Positions 1-14,928 of a DNA stretch of 64,000 nt are shown piece after piece (the stretch's first letter is position 1; every line of letters starts with the position of its first letter). This DNA comes from Chaenocephalus aceratus. Its lineage: Eukaryota > Chordata > Actinopteri > Perciformes > Channichthyidae. Location: contig JAMFTG010001350.1 in the NCBI GenBank assembly GCA_023974075.1, positions 1 through 64,000 on the forward strand, read 5' to 3'. The translations under genes and the position numbers were made by a program. Below the pieces are notes generated by a model. The model was not told where the DNA came from. It made no database searches and saw only the letters and a list, made by a program, of their open reading frames with translations.

Positions 1-17
1 TTCTCGTCCGTCCACAG

Positions 18-3300
<3,283 letters not shown>

Positions 3301-4794
3301 GACCCTGGACGGACATTTCCTGCTGGTCGAGGAAAGTCATGAGGGTGTTCCTCACCGGGAGAGGAAGTTTTTTTTAAAGCTGACTGCAGGGAGGAGAGTT
3401 AAAGTTTGTACAGACGTCTTGGATCAGCTCCTTTTCTTTGAGGTGCGAGGATGCCCTCTTTTTGAAGTCTCTTCTGCAGTTTGCCTTCAAAGTGTTTTTT
3501 TTTTTTTTTTGAAACACTGAGGCAGCAGAGAGGCCTGTTTCTGTACAGAGACAAAAACACTTCATAGAGGCCGAGAAGGCTCCACTTTTACTTTAAGCGA
3601 CGACTGAGCTAAGCTTTTTGAAACATCTCAGAGAAGCTGTGATGTAAATACCCCGTCAGGTCTGTGCCGCTCAGATTTGTTATACTTGTGTGTGTCACAG
3701 TCCAGCCCAAGCTTAAGAGTGACAGAGAAGCCAGCTAATGTTCCTTCTGCGTTTCAGTTTGCATCTTACAGACGTATGTGTTGATCCGTCGCTCTCCAGA
3801 CTACAATAATGTTCCCATCAGCCCCGTCTGCCGCAGCAGATCTCGATTTCTACTCGCTCCATAGGAAACCTACTCTCTCCTCACGTTCTTATCAGTCTGA
3901 TACATGAAGCTGTCTTCCAGGTTTATAGCACATATTTGCAGCAACAGTTTTGTAATCCAGAGGTTGAAACGTTCCAGAAAGTACAGTTAGTTTCCAGCTA
4001 TATGAGGTTTTTATTAGGAAACGCTCACACGAGGCGTAATGTCTCAAGGAATGTCATGGTACTGATAATTATGAGTTGTTTATTTTGTTGATAAATAATG
4101 ACGGCAGGCTGTAAAATTGATTGTTTTATTGTGGGTTAGACGCAGTCTGAGCTCCCCACTGATCAGTCAGCAGCGGCGAAACTTTTCAAGTATCCGTGTG
4201 AAGATTAGGGATGATTTCCCAGCGTTAAATTTAAGAATCAATTTATTTAAGATAACTGTCGCAATCATGAAGTGGTTTAATCATGCAGAGGTCCCATTGT
4301 GTTTTCTTTATCATCAACTCTTGGCAGCATAGTTGTGTATTTGCTAACTGAACCATGTTGAGTGATTCAAAGCTCAATGTTTTGCACGCTCATCCCTCAA
4401 TTTAATCAGCGTTTTTGTTTTTTCGCAAAGAAATGTGTTGGTTGTCACATTTGGATGCTGCCCCTCCATTCCTGATGTGTTTGTACGTGTGGTTCTTCAA
4501 CATCTCACTCATTGAGGATGTGTCCAGCTCCTGACGAAGATCACTGCTCTGAGTCCTTTCTGTTTGGTGTAGATGGGTCTGTTACCGTCCTTTGTTTCTC
4601 AGTGGATCGCAGTAAAAAAAAAAGTTGTAATAAAAGAAAATCTCGTATATTTGGAACTTGTTAGACCCCTTTTATGACGACAACATTTGATTCACTCAAG
4701 GATGAATTTTACAAAGCCTAAAGTTAGATCAGAACCCACAACCAGCAGCATTCAAACCGCTTTAGATCTGCCTCATGAAGAACACCAGCTGTAA

Positions 4795-4825
<31 letters not shown>

Positions 4826-4866
4826 CGTGTGTGTGTGTGTGTGTGTTGTGTGTGTTGTGTGTGTGT

Positions 4867-4903
<37 letters not shown>

Positions 4904-5461
4904 TTGTGTGTGTGGTGTGGGTGTGTGTGGTAAAACATTATTTTTGTTCTAAAGCTTTTACCCCATTTTTCTTTTTTTCTTATTTTACATTTGACCAATC
5001 CACAGTGGATTATCCAGGAAAACAAAATTGTAAGAAAAAAAAGCATGTGTGTGTAGAAGATGGTGTTTTGTTTTCATCAGGTTTTTTTGTTTTATTTTAC
5101 AACCTGCTTTTTGAAGCTTGGTGCATGTTTTTAATCTTTTGGCATGCTGAGGGAATTTTTTTTGAATGGAAGCATTTTAACGCTCTGTCCTGTACTGTAG
5201 GTTCAAATAATTCTGGCATATAGTTTAAAATCTATGTGCATCATAAACCCGCCTGTGACCCAAACAGCTGCATTTACAATGTAGTTTCAGGTGTGAAAAA
5301 TGATCTTAATGAATTTAAAATGTTTTTCTGTATAATACAACAAATGCTACATTTCATTGTCTTTTTCTTTCAAAGCCTTTAAATCTTAAACATGCTTATG
5401 TTGCAGGGTGGGGCTTGTGTTTTTATGAGGTAGATGTACATCTAATCAAATGCCAAATAAA
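3301..5461 (+). other. Probable dgcr2 3' UTR with two candidate poly(A) signals
   Basis: No convincing coding sequence follows the TAG. AATAAA hexamers occur at 4629-4634 and 5456-5461; the second would give a 3' UTR of about 2.2 kb. The end point is inferred. The region contains a second TG-rich microsatellite. Confidence 0.5.
4797..4930. repeat. Interrupted (TG)n microsatellite
   Basis: About 130 bp of TG repeats with interruptions such as TCG, TTG and TGG, inside the presumed dgcr2 3' UTR. Confidence 0.95.
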
Positions 5462-6099
5462 TTGCACCATGAAGGACGGTTCATGCGTCAGTGGGTATGA
5501 ACACAGCGTCGTCTGAACTCTTGTGTTGAGCCTCATCAATCACGACATTTAGTTTTGGAGATTCCTGCAGGAAAGTCCGCTGCTGCAGGGACAAAATGTC
5601 ACGGAAGATTAAGGTGGGATGCGGGGAATTCCCCTCTTAAAGGATGGAGGTTGGTGGGATACAATCCAATCCAGGGCAATCAAAGAGTCAAATAATTTAA
5701 AGAAAGCGGATATACAGTGAGTCACGAGGCAGCAGGCGGAGCGGAGATAGCGATACCCCGCTGCAGAGCATTGTGGGTGAAGAAAAGAGGCTTTGTTCAC
5801 ACGGGACAAGTAGTGACAGAATCACATAATCTATTCCTGCAGGAAGAGGCGCTGCTCAGTCAGGATGATGATTGAAATGTTACATCCACTTAAAGACCTA
5901 TCACACTCCAACTGGAGGAGAATACCTGGCAACTAAAGCTTCATGATTCATTATATTTCGAAAGTTACAATAATTTCAGGTTTTATTTTCAAGATACTTA
6001 TGTGATAACGTTTGAATAATATCCCTCTTTAATCAACTTTACTATTAGATTAAGTATTTATATTAGAAATAAATAGGATTTCCTTGACCTGCATCTTAA
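5462..6099. other. Intergenic, nothing recognised
   Basis: Between the candidate dgcr2 poly(A) signal and the degenerate repeats upstream of the carbonic anhydrase gene. I see no supported gene or element. Confidence 0.5.
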
Positions 6100-6620
6100 T
6101 CTGGTACACAATACTGGAATCAAATGGGAAACTTAAAAAGATTACAAAGTGTTTTTTCACACAGTGATATGTTTTTTCTGTTTTAAAAAGAATATATTTA
6201 TTTTAAACTTTTTTGAGATAGAGATATTTACAGTTGGTACATTTCTACCGCCTCCTTATATGAAGCCATAACAGTATATTCTCATTTTCAACGTGAAAAC
6301 ATTTGAATAAATCAAACATTTATAAGATGTCATCTAAAAAAAAAAAAGGAGTTTTCTTTCTCTAAACTAAATGTTTCCTAATAATTGTTTCTTTTGAGTG
6401 TACAGTTGGTACATTTCTACAGCCTCTTTCAATATATTCTCTCTTATGGTGCTGGACAATATTAGAATAAAAAAGGGAAACTTAAAAATGTATAACATTT
6501 TATTTGAAACAGTAATGGGAGGATTTCTTTCTTATAAAACGTAAATGTTTATTTGTTTACGTATTGAGAGAGATACAGCTCATGTATCTCTACAGCCTCC
6601 TTATATGGCGCTGTGTATAT
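6100..6620. repeat. Three degenerate tandem copies of about 170 bp
   Basis: The phrase (ACA)GTTGGTACATTTCTAC(A/C)GCCTC recurs near 6230, 6402 and, more diverged, 6575. GGGAAACTTAAAAA recurs near 6126 and 6475. Alignment of the surrounding AT-rich DNA suggests an old local triplication. Extents are approximate. Confidence 0.5.
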
Positions 6621-6916
6621 TATGCCCTCTTCTAATTCAGCTGACTTTCCCATGCGATGAATGGCTCTTGTTACTGGTCACTGGGCATCTATGCTGGCAG
6701 CAGTGGGGTGGGGTCCGGGGGGTGAAGCTGTGCTGCATCAATGAGCCTGTTGATCAGAAAAGACCACTAGATTGGTAATGACACGCTTCACTGATCACAC
6801 CAGCACAAAATCAAACTCAGCTTTCACCTCCTACTTAAGCAGGACGTGGCTCTGATCCTCAGCCTACCTCAGATCAGCACCTGTCCCTCTGAAGTCCTCG
6901 GGCTGCGGGTCTTAAA

Positions 6917-9581
6917 ATGGTTTGGACAGCTGCTCTCTTCTTTATTGTTGTTCCACTCGTTAACTCAGGTGAGGCTCCTGCTTACATCTCAGTGAGAGAC
7001 TACATTTATTTAATGCCATTTAAAAAATCAAAAGGAAAATTACGCTTATCAACGTTTTGCTTTTTGTAATTTCCAGAAGACTACTGCTACGATGAGCCTC
7101 AGTGTGGTAAGTTACCTTTTTTCTTTTTTTCAGACCACAGATCGGATATAATATGCTCTCTTATTCATCTCTCTATCTCATGTTCCCACTTGTTGGTGAT
7201 AAATGTACTGTCCAATAGGAGACATTATTCAAATTAGGACAATTTAAGGTTGACCCTTTTTTTTTTTATTACTTTTTAGCTGTTCTTATTGGTAACCGCT
7301 CAAAAGGCATTGTCTTGACAGTTTCCCAAGCTTAAGCTTAATCTCAGTCTTAAACCTTTAAGAAAATATAGAGAAAAAAAATGTAATCTTGTATCTGCTA
7401 AGGATTTGATAAAAAGCTCCAGAACAAGAATTAACTTTCAGATTCATTACTGATCGTCTTTCCTCACATAAATCCTCTAGATGTCCACTTGGAGACCACT
7501 AATGTGTCTAAAAGATCTTCTGTTCGATCTTTCATGTCTGTATTCAGTTCGTATGTGCCTTCTTCACCATCCCAGATCCTTATGCATGGGGAGACATGTA
7601 CCCGTCGTGTCACCCTTTGCTTGAAGAGCTCCACTCTCCCATCAACCTGGACCACCAGATGACCAGAAACCAGTCTCTGGAGTATCTACATCTGGAGGGC
7701 TTCGATGAGATCCAAACGGGCCACTGGACACTTAAAAACGATGGACACTCTGGTAAATGTCATATGGCTTGGAAATATATCAATATTATATTATTATTTT
7801 GATATGAGACTGGATATTGTTTTAGATTCTGTACTACTGTAAGTGTAGTCTTTTGCTGCATTACTGTAAAGTGTTGTATTTTTCTGAACTTACCAGACTG
7901 TTTTCAGCTCTTCAGTTATTTGTGTTTACCTGCTTTAATCATTAAATCAACATTACTGCTCAATGTGTAAAATATTTTGTGAAAGCATCAAGGATTAAAC
8001 TCGTAATATCAATAGATTTAATTGGTCAAAAATAATGTCATATTTCATTTTCCTCATATTGCCCTTCCCTGAACACACCACACATCTCTCAAGATTTAAG
8101 CATGTGTATATATTCAGTTGGTGATGGCATGTTTCTGGTTGCTCTCAGTGGTGATGGAGGTTGGCGGTGGCATGTCAGTGAGCGGTGGAGGTCTTCCAGA
8201 TGTGTACCACACCATCCAGCTGCACTTCCACTGGGGGGGCCCGGCTTCCAACGGATCGGAGCACACGGTAGACGGACGCAGATACCCGATGGAGGTACAG
8301 TATGGTCAGTAGATGAGCTCTACACCGTCACAAAACTGTTGCTGTGCAGCCTTTCCTTAATGTCTTTTTGTTGTTGTTGTTGTTTTTTACTTTAGATGCA
8401 CATAGTCAACATGAAGTCCATCCATCCCAATCTGACGGCGGCATTAGACGATCCAACAGGACTCGCTGTGCTTGGATTCTTCATTGATGTGAGTTTAATA
8501 CACTTGTTGTAAAGTATTTGAAAGCAGTGTTAAGGAGTTTCTGACCATTACAGCTACTGAAGTATAAACATGTAATTTAATTCAAATTACTCATCCAAAT
8601 GTTGTTGAATGCAAAGAAGTTACATCCAGACAAAACTAAATGTAGAATATATAAAATATTGTTTTACACTGTTAAAATCTTAATTCATGTTATATTTAAG
8701 AACTTTTTACGAAAGTTTGTCATCACTCTTGTGTACAGCTTTAAAGTTTACACTGCCTGTTTTTGAATATAACCCAGTTAACAGCATTTGTTAAAAATAA
8801 TTGGATGCCATAAGTTTCAAAGAATCAACATAATAATTAGACATTAACATAATAATTACATTAACATTTTATTTGACTATATTTGGGGTAACTAATATCT
8901 GTCCCAACATTGTACACTACACACATCCTGATTTGTCTTCCCTTTCTTGCAGGTTGTCTATGCAGACAATGTGCACTTTGGACTCATATCACAAAAGCTG
9001 TCGTCTGTCGCTTACAAAGGTCAGAGGTCACTTTAGAAAACCATCTCCAGCCTGCTGTTTGTGTTGTTTATAACTCGTGTTCTCATCACATCTTTGCATC
9101 CTCCCCCAAGGCCAGACGACTAAAATCAAGCCGTTTCCCGCTGATGAACCTGCTGCCGAAGCACAACATGAGTCAGTATTACCGTTACTATGGCAGCCTC
9201 ACCACGCCCCCCTGCTCTCAGGTGGTGGTGTGGACTCTGTATGAAGTCCCCGTCTACATCTCATGGTCCCAAGTAGGTCTCTTGAGTCTTATTCTGAAAA
9301 ACAAACATCTAAATGGTTTCCTGAGTGCTGTAAGTTATCCTTTATCTTTCCTCCTCAGCTGGCTCAGTTTACCTCAACAGATCTTCTCCACAGAGGAGGA
9401 TGCAGAGCAGGTGACGCCTCTGCAGAGAAACTTCAGACACATCCACTCCACCTTCGGACGCAAAGTGTCCGTGTCCAAAGATGCCAAACTCCTCGCGGGG
9501 GCGGCCAGGCTTCCCCTCAGCTCAGCTTTGTCTCTGCTTCAAATCATTTTGCTGGGAAGCTTCATCATCTCTGGACTCTAA
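6917..9581 (+). CDS. ca15: Alpha-carbonic anhydrase, secreted and GPI-anchored, CA15-like (8 exons, complete)
   Basis: Extracellular zinc enzyme interconverting CO2 and bicarbonate. Exons by GT/AG and phase: 6917-6968, 7077-7106, 7576-7752, 8149-8294, 8396-8488, 8953-9019, 9111-9272, 9359-9581, giving about 315 residues once two +1 shifts are allowed for. The start gives a signal peptide ([17 protein letters not shown]). Zinc ligands are the two His of LHFHWGG and the His of EMHIVNM. The proton-shuttle His is in NDGHS, and SEHT and SLTTPPC are family signatures. The hydrophobic C-terminus ([17 protein letters not shown]) fits a GPI-anchor signal, as in CA4 and CA15. Lying next to dgcr2 favours CA15, because mouse Car15 also neighbours Dgcr2; CA4 is the alternative. 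Oddities: an extra C in the CCC run at 9137-9139 (between KPF and PLMNLL) and one extra base near 9380 (between LAQFTST and IFSTEED) break the frame. Confidence 0.88.
7107..7575 (+). other. ca15 intron
   Basis: GTAAGT donor at 7107 and a CATCCCAG acceptor ending at 7575. No gene recognised. Confidence 0.8.
7753..8148 (+). other. ca15 intron
   Basis: GTAAAT donor at 7753 and a GCTCTCAG acceptor ending at 8148. AT-rich, nothing recognised. Confidence 0.8.
8489..8952 (+). other. ca15 intron
   Basis: GTGAGT donor at 8489 and a TTCTTGCAG acceptor ending at 8952. AT-rich, nothing recognised. Confidence 0.8.
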
Positions 9582-11649
9582 CGCAACTTAAGGGGATTCA
9601 TATTATTGCCACTCATTTTACCCCCAAAATGACTTTTAGATGATGTTTAGATGAAGTCTAGCAAAGATTATATATTTTAAAACATTGTGAAAAAAGTACT
9701 GTAAATGTTGATTAGTTACTAAATGTATTATGATTGTGCCCTCTCCTCTCTGCAGGGTTAGGGCATTCAGAAATGTGAAAATGTTTTGTTACTAACTTGT
9801 TCAAAATAATGTGAACTGAGGATCGAGTTGTGATGTATGCACCCTAGCTTGAAAAAGATGCAATATACGTGATTATAGCAATATAAATGTTAACAGTAAA
9901 AGAAAAATAGATGTATTTAGTCAAATAGAATAGTAAGATATAACACTAAGAGTCTATAGCGGCTCTGTCCAGCATGCTAGTTAATTTATAGCATGCTAAC
10001 ATTTGCTTATTCGCACTTCACACAAAGTGCATAGGAAGGTTATTATTTTTCAAAATATCATAAAACAAAGGAAAACATTTTAAAAAATCAATTAAAATGT
10101 TGACCTGGTGCTAAATGAAAAGTATAATATTTAAATAAAAAAACAAATGTCAACCCCATGGTGGAGCTAGCATGGCAAAAGGGAAATAAGCGGTAATCAT
10201 AAAGATATGTTTTAAAGGATTTTTCTGTTGTGTTGGCTCGAGGTATTTTCAGAATAGCCCTAGTGTATGCAAAGTTCACTTACTGTAGCAAGTGTCTTCT
10301 AAAATCCAGCTATTTCCCTGACAGTCATTACAGGAAAACCACAGGTGTAATTATTAAAACAATAAGGGGTGAAATCCATTCAGCTTTACATGCTAAATCA
10401 CTTATACCCACAATCCAGTGGAGCTGAACCATTTGTAATGAGTAACACCTGTGCTCTGTTGAAGAACACCAAGCTCATTAAGTAATGTGAAGCTAATGCT
10501 AATGAGCCGCAACTCCTGCATTCGCCATGCAAAATCTTCTGTGTTTGTGTGCAGCATTTGCATATTTGGATTGGCCAGCGTCAGTGTACACCTGCATCAT
10601 GTAGACAAGGAGATCAGGAATGCAAGAAAAATAATAAGATACGGGGATTGACAGTCTTTTCATATAATGTTTAATGTATTGAAACAATAAACGTACTATT
10701 CTGTGTCCCATGTGTTGTTGTCTTTGACTAATGAAAGACATTTGCTTTCTTTCTCTGCATTGTTTCCTTTTCTGTGAGGTGATGACTATTATGCTTCAGT
10801 GATTTGTAAATCTGTGGCTGAGGTGAGTCAGCGTCAACATGAGATGTTAAAATGACACAAACCCAGTAGGAATACCGTTTATGCTAGTGAAAAAGAAGTA
10901 AGGACATAAAGTCAAGCTGATAAATCTGAATGTTTCTCATATAAACATCAAAACAGTGCCGCAATAATACAAAACAAACAAGACATCTTCAGTTGAAAAT
11001 AAATAAAATAACACAGCAGGAGAGATAATGGCTGACCAATCAGGTCACTTGCTCTGGAGGCTAGTGGTCAACATCCTCTGACTCTTATGGCCAAGAGGTG
11101 ACACACACAACACACACACACACACAAACAACACTGTAAGCCTTTCTCTGATCTGTATGTGTTTATGTGAGTCCTATGATAAGCAAAGGTGACGTCAGGA
11201 TGCAGATTTTCACAAAAACAAACACAGCAGGAAACAAATGCTCTAATTTCTGCATTGTTTTGGGTTTTCTCCCCTAAAGTCTTCCATCTCTACATAAAAA
11301 AAAAAAAACTCTTTCATTAAGTGGCTTTCATAATAAATATTAAAATATATTGGGTAGTGGGTACCACTTCTAAGTTTTATTTAGTGGAGAAATGTCACAC
11401 TATTGTGTCTGTTGTGGCTTGGGTGATATATTCCTGTATGAGTATTTGCACACACTAGCTATGTGTGTGAGTGTTTGTGAATCAATTAATCACATGATTA
11501 GCTGGTCGATCTAACCAGACACAGACTCATTGTTTTCTCAGCTGCTTCTTAGTGTTTGCATTCAGGGCTTCAATTGGGTTTATCTTTGTTGGGGGGTTTC
11601 TGTGTCGAACTTATCAAATATCCAAAGCCTTCAATTAACTTTTTTTTTC
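9582..11649. other. Non-coding flank between ca15 and the tRNA array
   Basis: It should include the ca15 3' UTR; an AATAAA at 10686-10691 is one candidate signal but is far from the stop. A small interrupted (AC)n tract lies at 11100-11134. No protein gene, RNA gene or transposon end recognised. Confidence 0.5.
11100..11134. repeat. Short interrupted (AC)n tract
   Basis: About 35 bp of AC dinucleotides with A insertions. Confidence 0.85.
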
Positions 11650-11709
11650 TACTCACTCTATTCGATTTTTTTAAGACAGCTTATACTTTCATTATTTTTC
11701 CCAGATCTG

Positions 11710-11781
11710 TTCCCATACCGGGAGTCGAACCCGGGCCACCTGGGTGAAAACCAGGAATCCTAACCGCTAGACCATATGGGA
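11710..11781 (-). tRNA. tRNA-Glu(UUC), consensus
   Basis: First copy at the array edge. It matches the 72-nt consensus: 7-bp acceptor stem, anticodon TTC, B box GGTTCGACTCC, discriminator A. Unlike other copies its 3' flank is AGATCTGG, so the usual nearby TTTT terminator is missing. Confidence 0.95.
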
Positions 11782-12013
11782 CAACTTTTGTGTCTTTTTT
11801 CACATTTTTCTACACACTATACTGTGACTTTTTTCCAAATGATTGACATACCATACTATGACTTTTTTTCAAATGTTTCGATACACCATTCCATGGTTTT
11901 GTTTTCACATTTTATCAACACACTATACTATGACTTTTTCTTAACATTTCTTACATATATTACGTTTTTTTAGGACAGTTTATACTTTGATTATTTTCCG
12001 CCTATAAAACTTG

Positions 12014-12085
12014 TTCCCATACCGGGAGTTGAACCCGGGCCACCTGGGTGAAAACCAGGAATCCTAACCGCTAGACCATATGGGA
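12014..12085 (-). tRNA. tRNA-Glu(UUC), near-consensus
   Basis: G57A, a purine-for-purine change in the T loop; otherwise consensus. Confidence 0.95.
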
Positions 12086-12322
12086 CATCTTTTGTCTCCT
12101 TTTTCACATTTTTCGACACACTATACTGTGACTTTTTTCCAAATGATTGACATAACATACTATGACTTTTTTTCAAATATTTCGATACACCATTCCATGG
12201 TTTTGTTTTCACATTTTATCGACACACTATACTATGACTTTTTCTTAAAATGTCTTACATAGCCTATATTCATTTTTTTTAGGATAGTTTATACTTTGAT
12301 TATTTTTCGCCTATAACACTTG

Positions 12323-12394
12323 TTCCCATACCAGGAGTCGAACCCTGGCCACCAGGGTGAAAACCAGGAATCCTAACCGCTAGACCATATGGGA
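12323..12394 (-). tRNA. tRNA-Glu(UUC), variant
   Basis: C63U (wobble with G51), C50A (mismatch with G64) and A41U (mismatch with U29). Confidence 0.88.
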
Positions 12395-12625
12395 CATCTG
12401 TTGTGTCTTTTTTCACATTTTTCGACACACTATACTGTGACTTTTTTCCAAATGATTGACATAACATACTATGACTTTTTTTCAAATGTTTCGATACACC
12501 ATTCCATGGTTTTGTTTTCACATTTTTCGACACACTATACTATGACTTTTTCTTAAAATGTCTTATATATGTTCGATTTTTTTAGGACAGTTTATACTTT
12601 GATTATTTTCCCCATATAAAACTTG

Positions 12626-12697
12626 TTCCCATACCAGGAGTCGAACCCGGGCCACCTGGGTGAAAACCAGGAATCCTAACCGCTAGACCATATGGGA
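12626..12697 (-). tRNA. tRNA-Glu(UUC), near-consensus
   Basis: C63U gives a G-U wobble in the T stem; otherwise consensus. Confidence 0.95.
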
Positions 12698-12929
12698 CAT
12701 CTTTTGTGTCTTTTTTCACATTTTTCTACACACTATACTGTGACTTTTTTTCCAAATGATTGACATACCATACTATGACTTTTTTTCAAATGTTTCGATA
12801 CACCATTCCATGGTTTTGTTTTCACATTTTTCGACACACGATACTATGACTTTTTCTTAAAATGTCTTATATATGTTCGATTTTTTTAGGACAGTTTATA
12901 CTTTGATTATTTTCCCCATATAAAACTTG

Positions 12930-13001
12930 TTCCCATACCGGGAGTCGAACCCGGGCCACCTGGGTGAAAACCAGGAATCCTAACCGCTAGACCATATGGG
13001 A
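12930..13001 (-). tRNA. tRNA-Glu(UUC), consensus
   Basis: All 72 positions match the consensus. Confidence 0.97.
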
Positions 13002-13194
13002 CATCTTTTGTGTCTTTTATCAAATTTTTCTACACACTATACTGTGACTTGTTATCCAAATGATTGACATACCATACTATAACTTGTTTTCAAATGTTTC
13101 GATACACCATTCCATGGTTTTGTTTTCACATTACATATATTCGATTTTTTTTAGGATAGTTTATACTTTGATTATTTTCCGCCTATAAAACTTG

Positions 13195-13266
13195 TTCCCA
13201 TACCGGGAGTCGAACCCGGGCCACCTGGGTGAAAACCAGGAATCCTAACCGCTAGACCATATGGGA
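13195..13266 (-). tRNA. tRNA-Glu(UUC), consensus
   Basis: All positions match; its spacer is one of the short forms lacking about 36 bp. Confidence 0.97.
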
Positions 13267-13497
13267 CATCTTTTGTGTCTTTTTTCACATTTTTCGACAC
13301 ACTATACTGTGACTTTTTTCCAAATGATTGACATAACATACTATGACTTTTTTTCAAATGTTTCGATACACCATTCCATGGTTTTGTTTTCACATTTTTC
13401 GACACATTATACTCTGACTTTTTATTTTATTTCTGACATATATTCGATTTTTTTAGGATAGTTTTTTACTTTGATTATTTTCCGCCTATAAAACTTG

Positions 13498-13569
13498 TTC
13501 CCATACCGGGAGTCGAACCCGGGCCAGATGGGTGAACACCAGGAATCCTAACCGCTAGACCATATGGGA
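13498..13569 (-). tRNA. tRNA-Glu(UUC), decayed
   Basis: U33G removes the invariant U before the anticodon; G42U and G43C open the base of the anticodon stem. Probably non-functional. Confidence 0.8.
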
Positions 13570-13800
13570 CATCTGTTGTGTCTTTTTTCACATTTTTCAA
13601 CGCACTATACTGTGACTTTTTTCCAAATGATTGACATAACATACTATGACTTTTTTTCAAATGTTTCGATACACCATTCCATGGTTTTGTTTTCACATTT
13701 TTCGACACACTATACTATGACTTTTTCTTAAAATGTCTTATATATGTTCGATTTTTTTAGGACAGTTTATACTTTGATTATTTTCCCCATATAAAACTTG

Positions 13801-13872
13801 TTCCCATACCGGGAGTGGAACCCGGGCCACCTGGGTGAAAACCGGGAATCCTAATCGCTAGACCATATGGGA
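13801..13872 (-). tRNA. tRNA-Glu(UUC), decayed
   Basis: G57C, U29C (mismatch with A41) and G19A (loses the 19-56 contact). Confidence 0.85.
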
Positions 13873-14103
13873 CATCTTTTGTGTCTTTTATCACATTTTT
13901 TGACAGACTATACTGTGACTTGTTATCCAAATGATTGACATACCATACTATAACTTTTTTTCAAATGTTTCGACACACTATACCATGGTTTTGTTTTCAC
14001 ATTTTTCGACACACTATACTATGACTTTTTATTTTATTTCTGACATATATTCGATTTTTTTAGGATAGTTTATACTTTGATTATTTTCCGCTTATAAAAC
14101 TTG

Positions 14104-14175
14104 TTCCCATACCGGGAGTCGAACCCGGGCCACCTGGGTGAAAACCAGGAATCCTAACCGCTAGACCATATGGGA
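14104..14175 (-). tRNA. tRNA-Glu(UUC), consensus
   Basis: Exact consensus. Confidence 0.97.
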
Positions 14176-14407
14176 CAACTTTTGTGTCTTTTTTCACATT
14201 TTTCTACAAACTATACTGTGACTTTTTTCCAAATGATTGACATACCATACTATGACTTTTTTTCAAATGTTTCAATACACCATTCCATGGTTTTGTTTTC
14301 ACATTTTATCGACACACTATACTATGACTTTTTCTTAAAATATCTTACATATATTACATTTTTTTAGGACAGTTTATACTTTGATTTATTTACCCTTATA
14401 AAACTTG

Positions 14408-14480
14408 TTCCCATACCGGGAGTGGAACTGCGGGCCACCTGGGTGAAAACCGGGAATCCTAATCGCTAGACCATATGGGA
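14408..14480 (-). tRNA. tRNA-Glu(UUC), decayed, 73 nt
   Basis: One extra base in the T arm, plus G57C, U29C and G19A, the same set as the copy at 13801. Confidence 0.8.
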
Positions 14481-14706
14481 CATCTTTTGTGTCTTTTATC
14501 ACATTTTTTGACAGACTATACTGTGACTTTTTATCCAAATGATTGACATACCATACTATAACTTTTTTTTAAATGTTTCGACACACTACTATACCATGGT
14601 TTTGTTTTCGACACACTATACTATGACTTTTTATTTGATTTCTGACATATATTCGATTTTTTTTAAGATAGTTAATACTTTGATTATTTTCCGCCTATAA
14701 AACTTG

Positions 14707-14778
14707 TTCCCATACCGGGAGTCGAACCCGGGCCACCTGGGTGAAAACCAGGAATCCTAATCGCTAGACCATATGGGA
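14707..14778 (-). tRNA. tRNA-Glu(UUC), variant
   Basis: G19A only; the 19-56 tertiary pair is lost. Confidence 0.92.
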
Positions 14779-14920
14779 CATCTTTTGTGTCTTATATCAC
14801 ATTTTTTGACAGACTATACTGTGACTTTTTATCCAAATGATTGACATACCATACTATAACTTTTTTTTAAATGTTTCGACACACTACTATACCATGGTTT
14901 TGTTTTCACATTTTTCGACA

Positions 14921-14928
14921 CACTATAC
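14921..14928. repeat. 8-bp target site duplication, left copy
   Basis: CACTATAC, repeated at 16120-16127 on the other side of the hAT element. Confidence 0.92.

Noticed and set aside
9273..9380. Alternative ca15 acceptor at CAACAG (ending 9380) that would avoid one frameshift
   Set aside because: It would remove the LAQFTST segment, which aligns with the conserved helix after the VPxxxxxxQ region of alpha-carbonic anhydrases; the CTCCTCAG acceptor ending at 9358 fits better. I cannot fully exclude it.
12323..12394. Compensatory T-stem change in this copy (CCAGG ... CCTGG looks palindromic)
   Set aside because: With correct numbering the changes are C63U and C50A, which are not partners: one gives a wobble and the other a mismatch.
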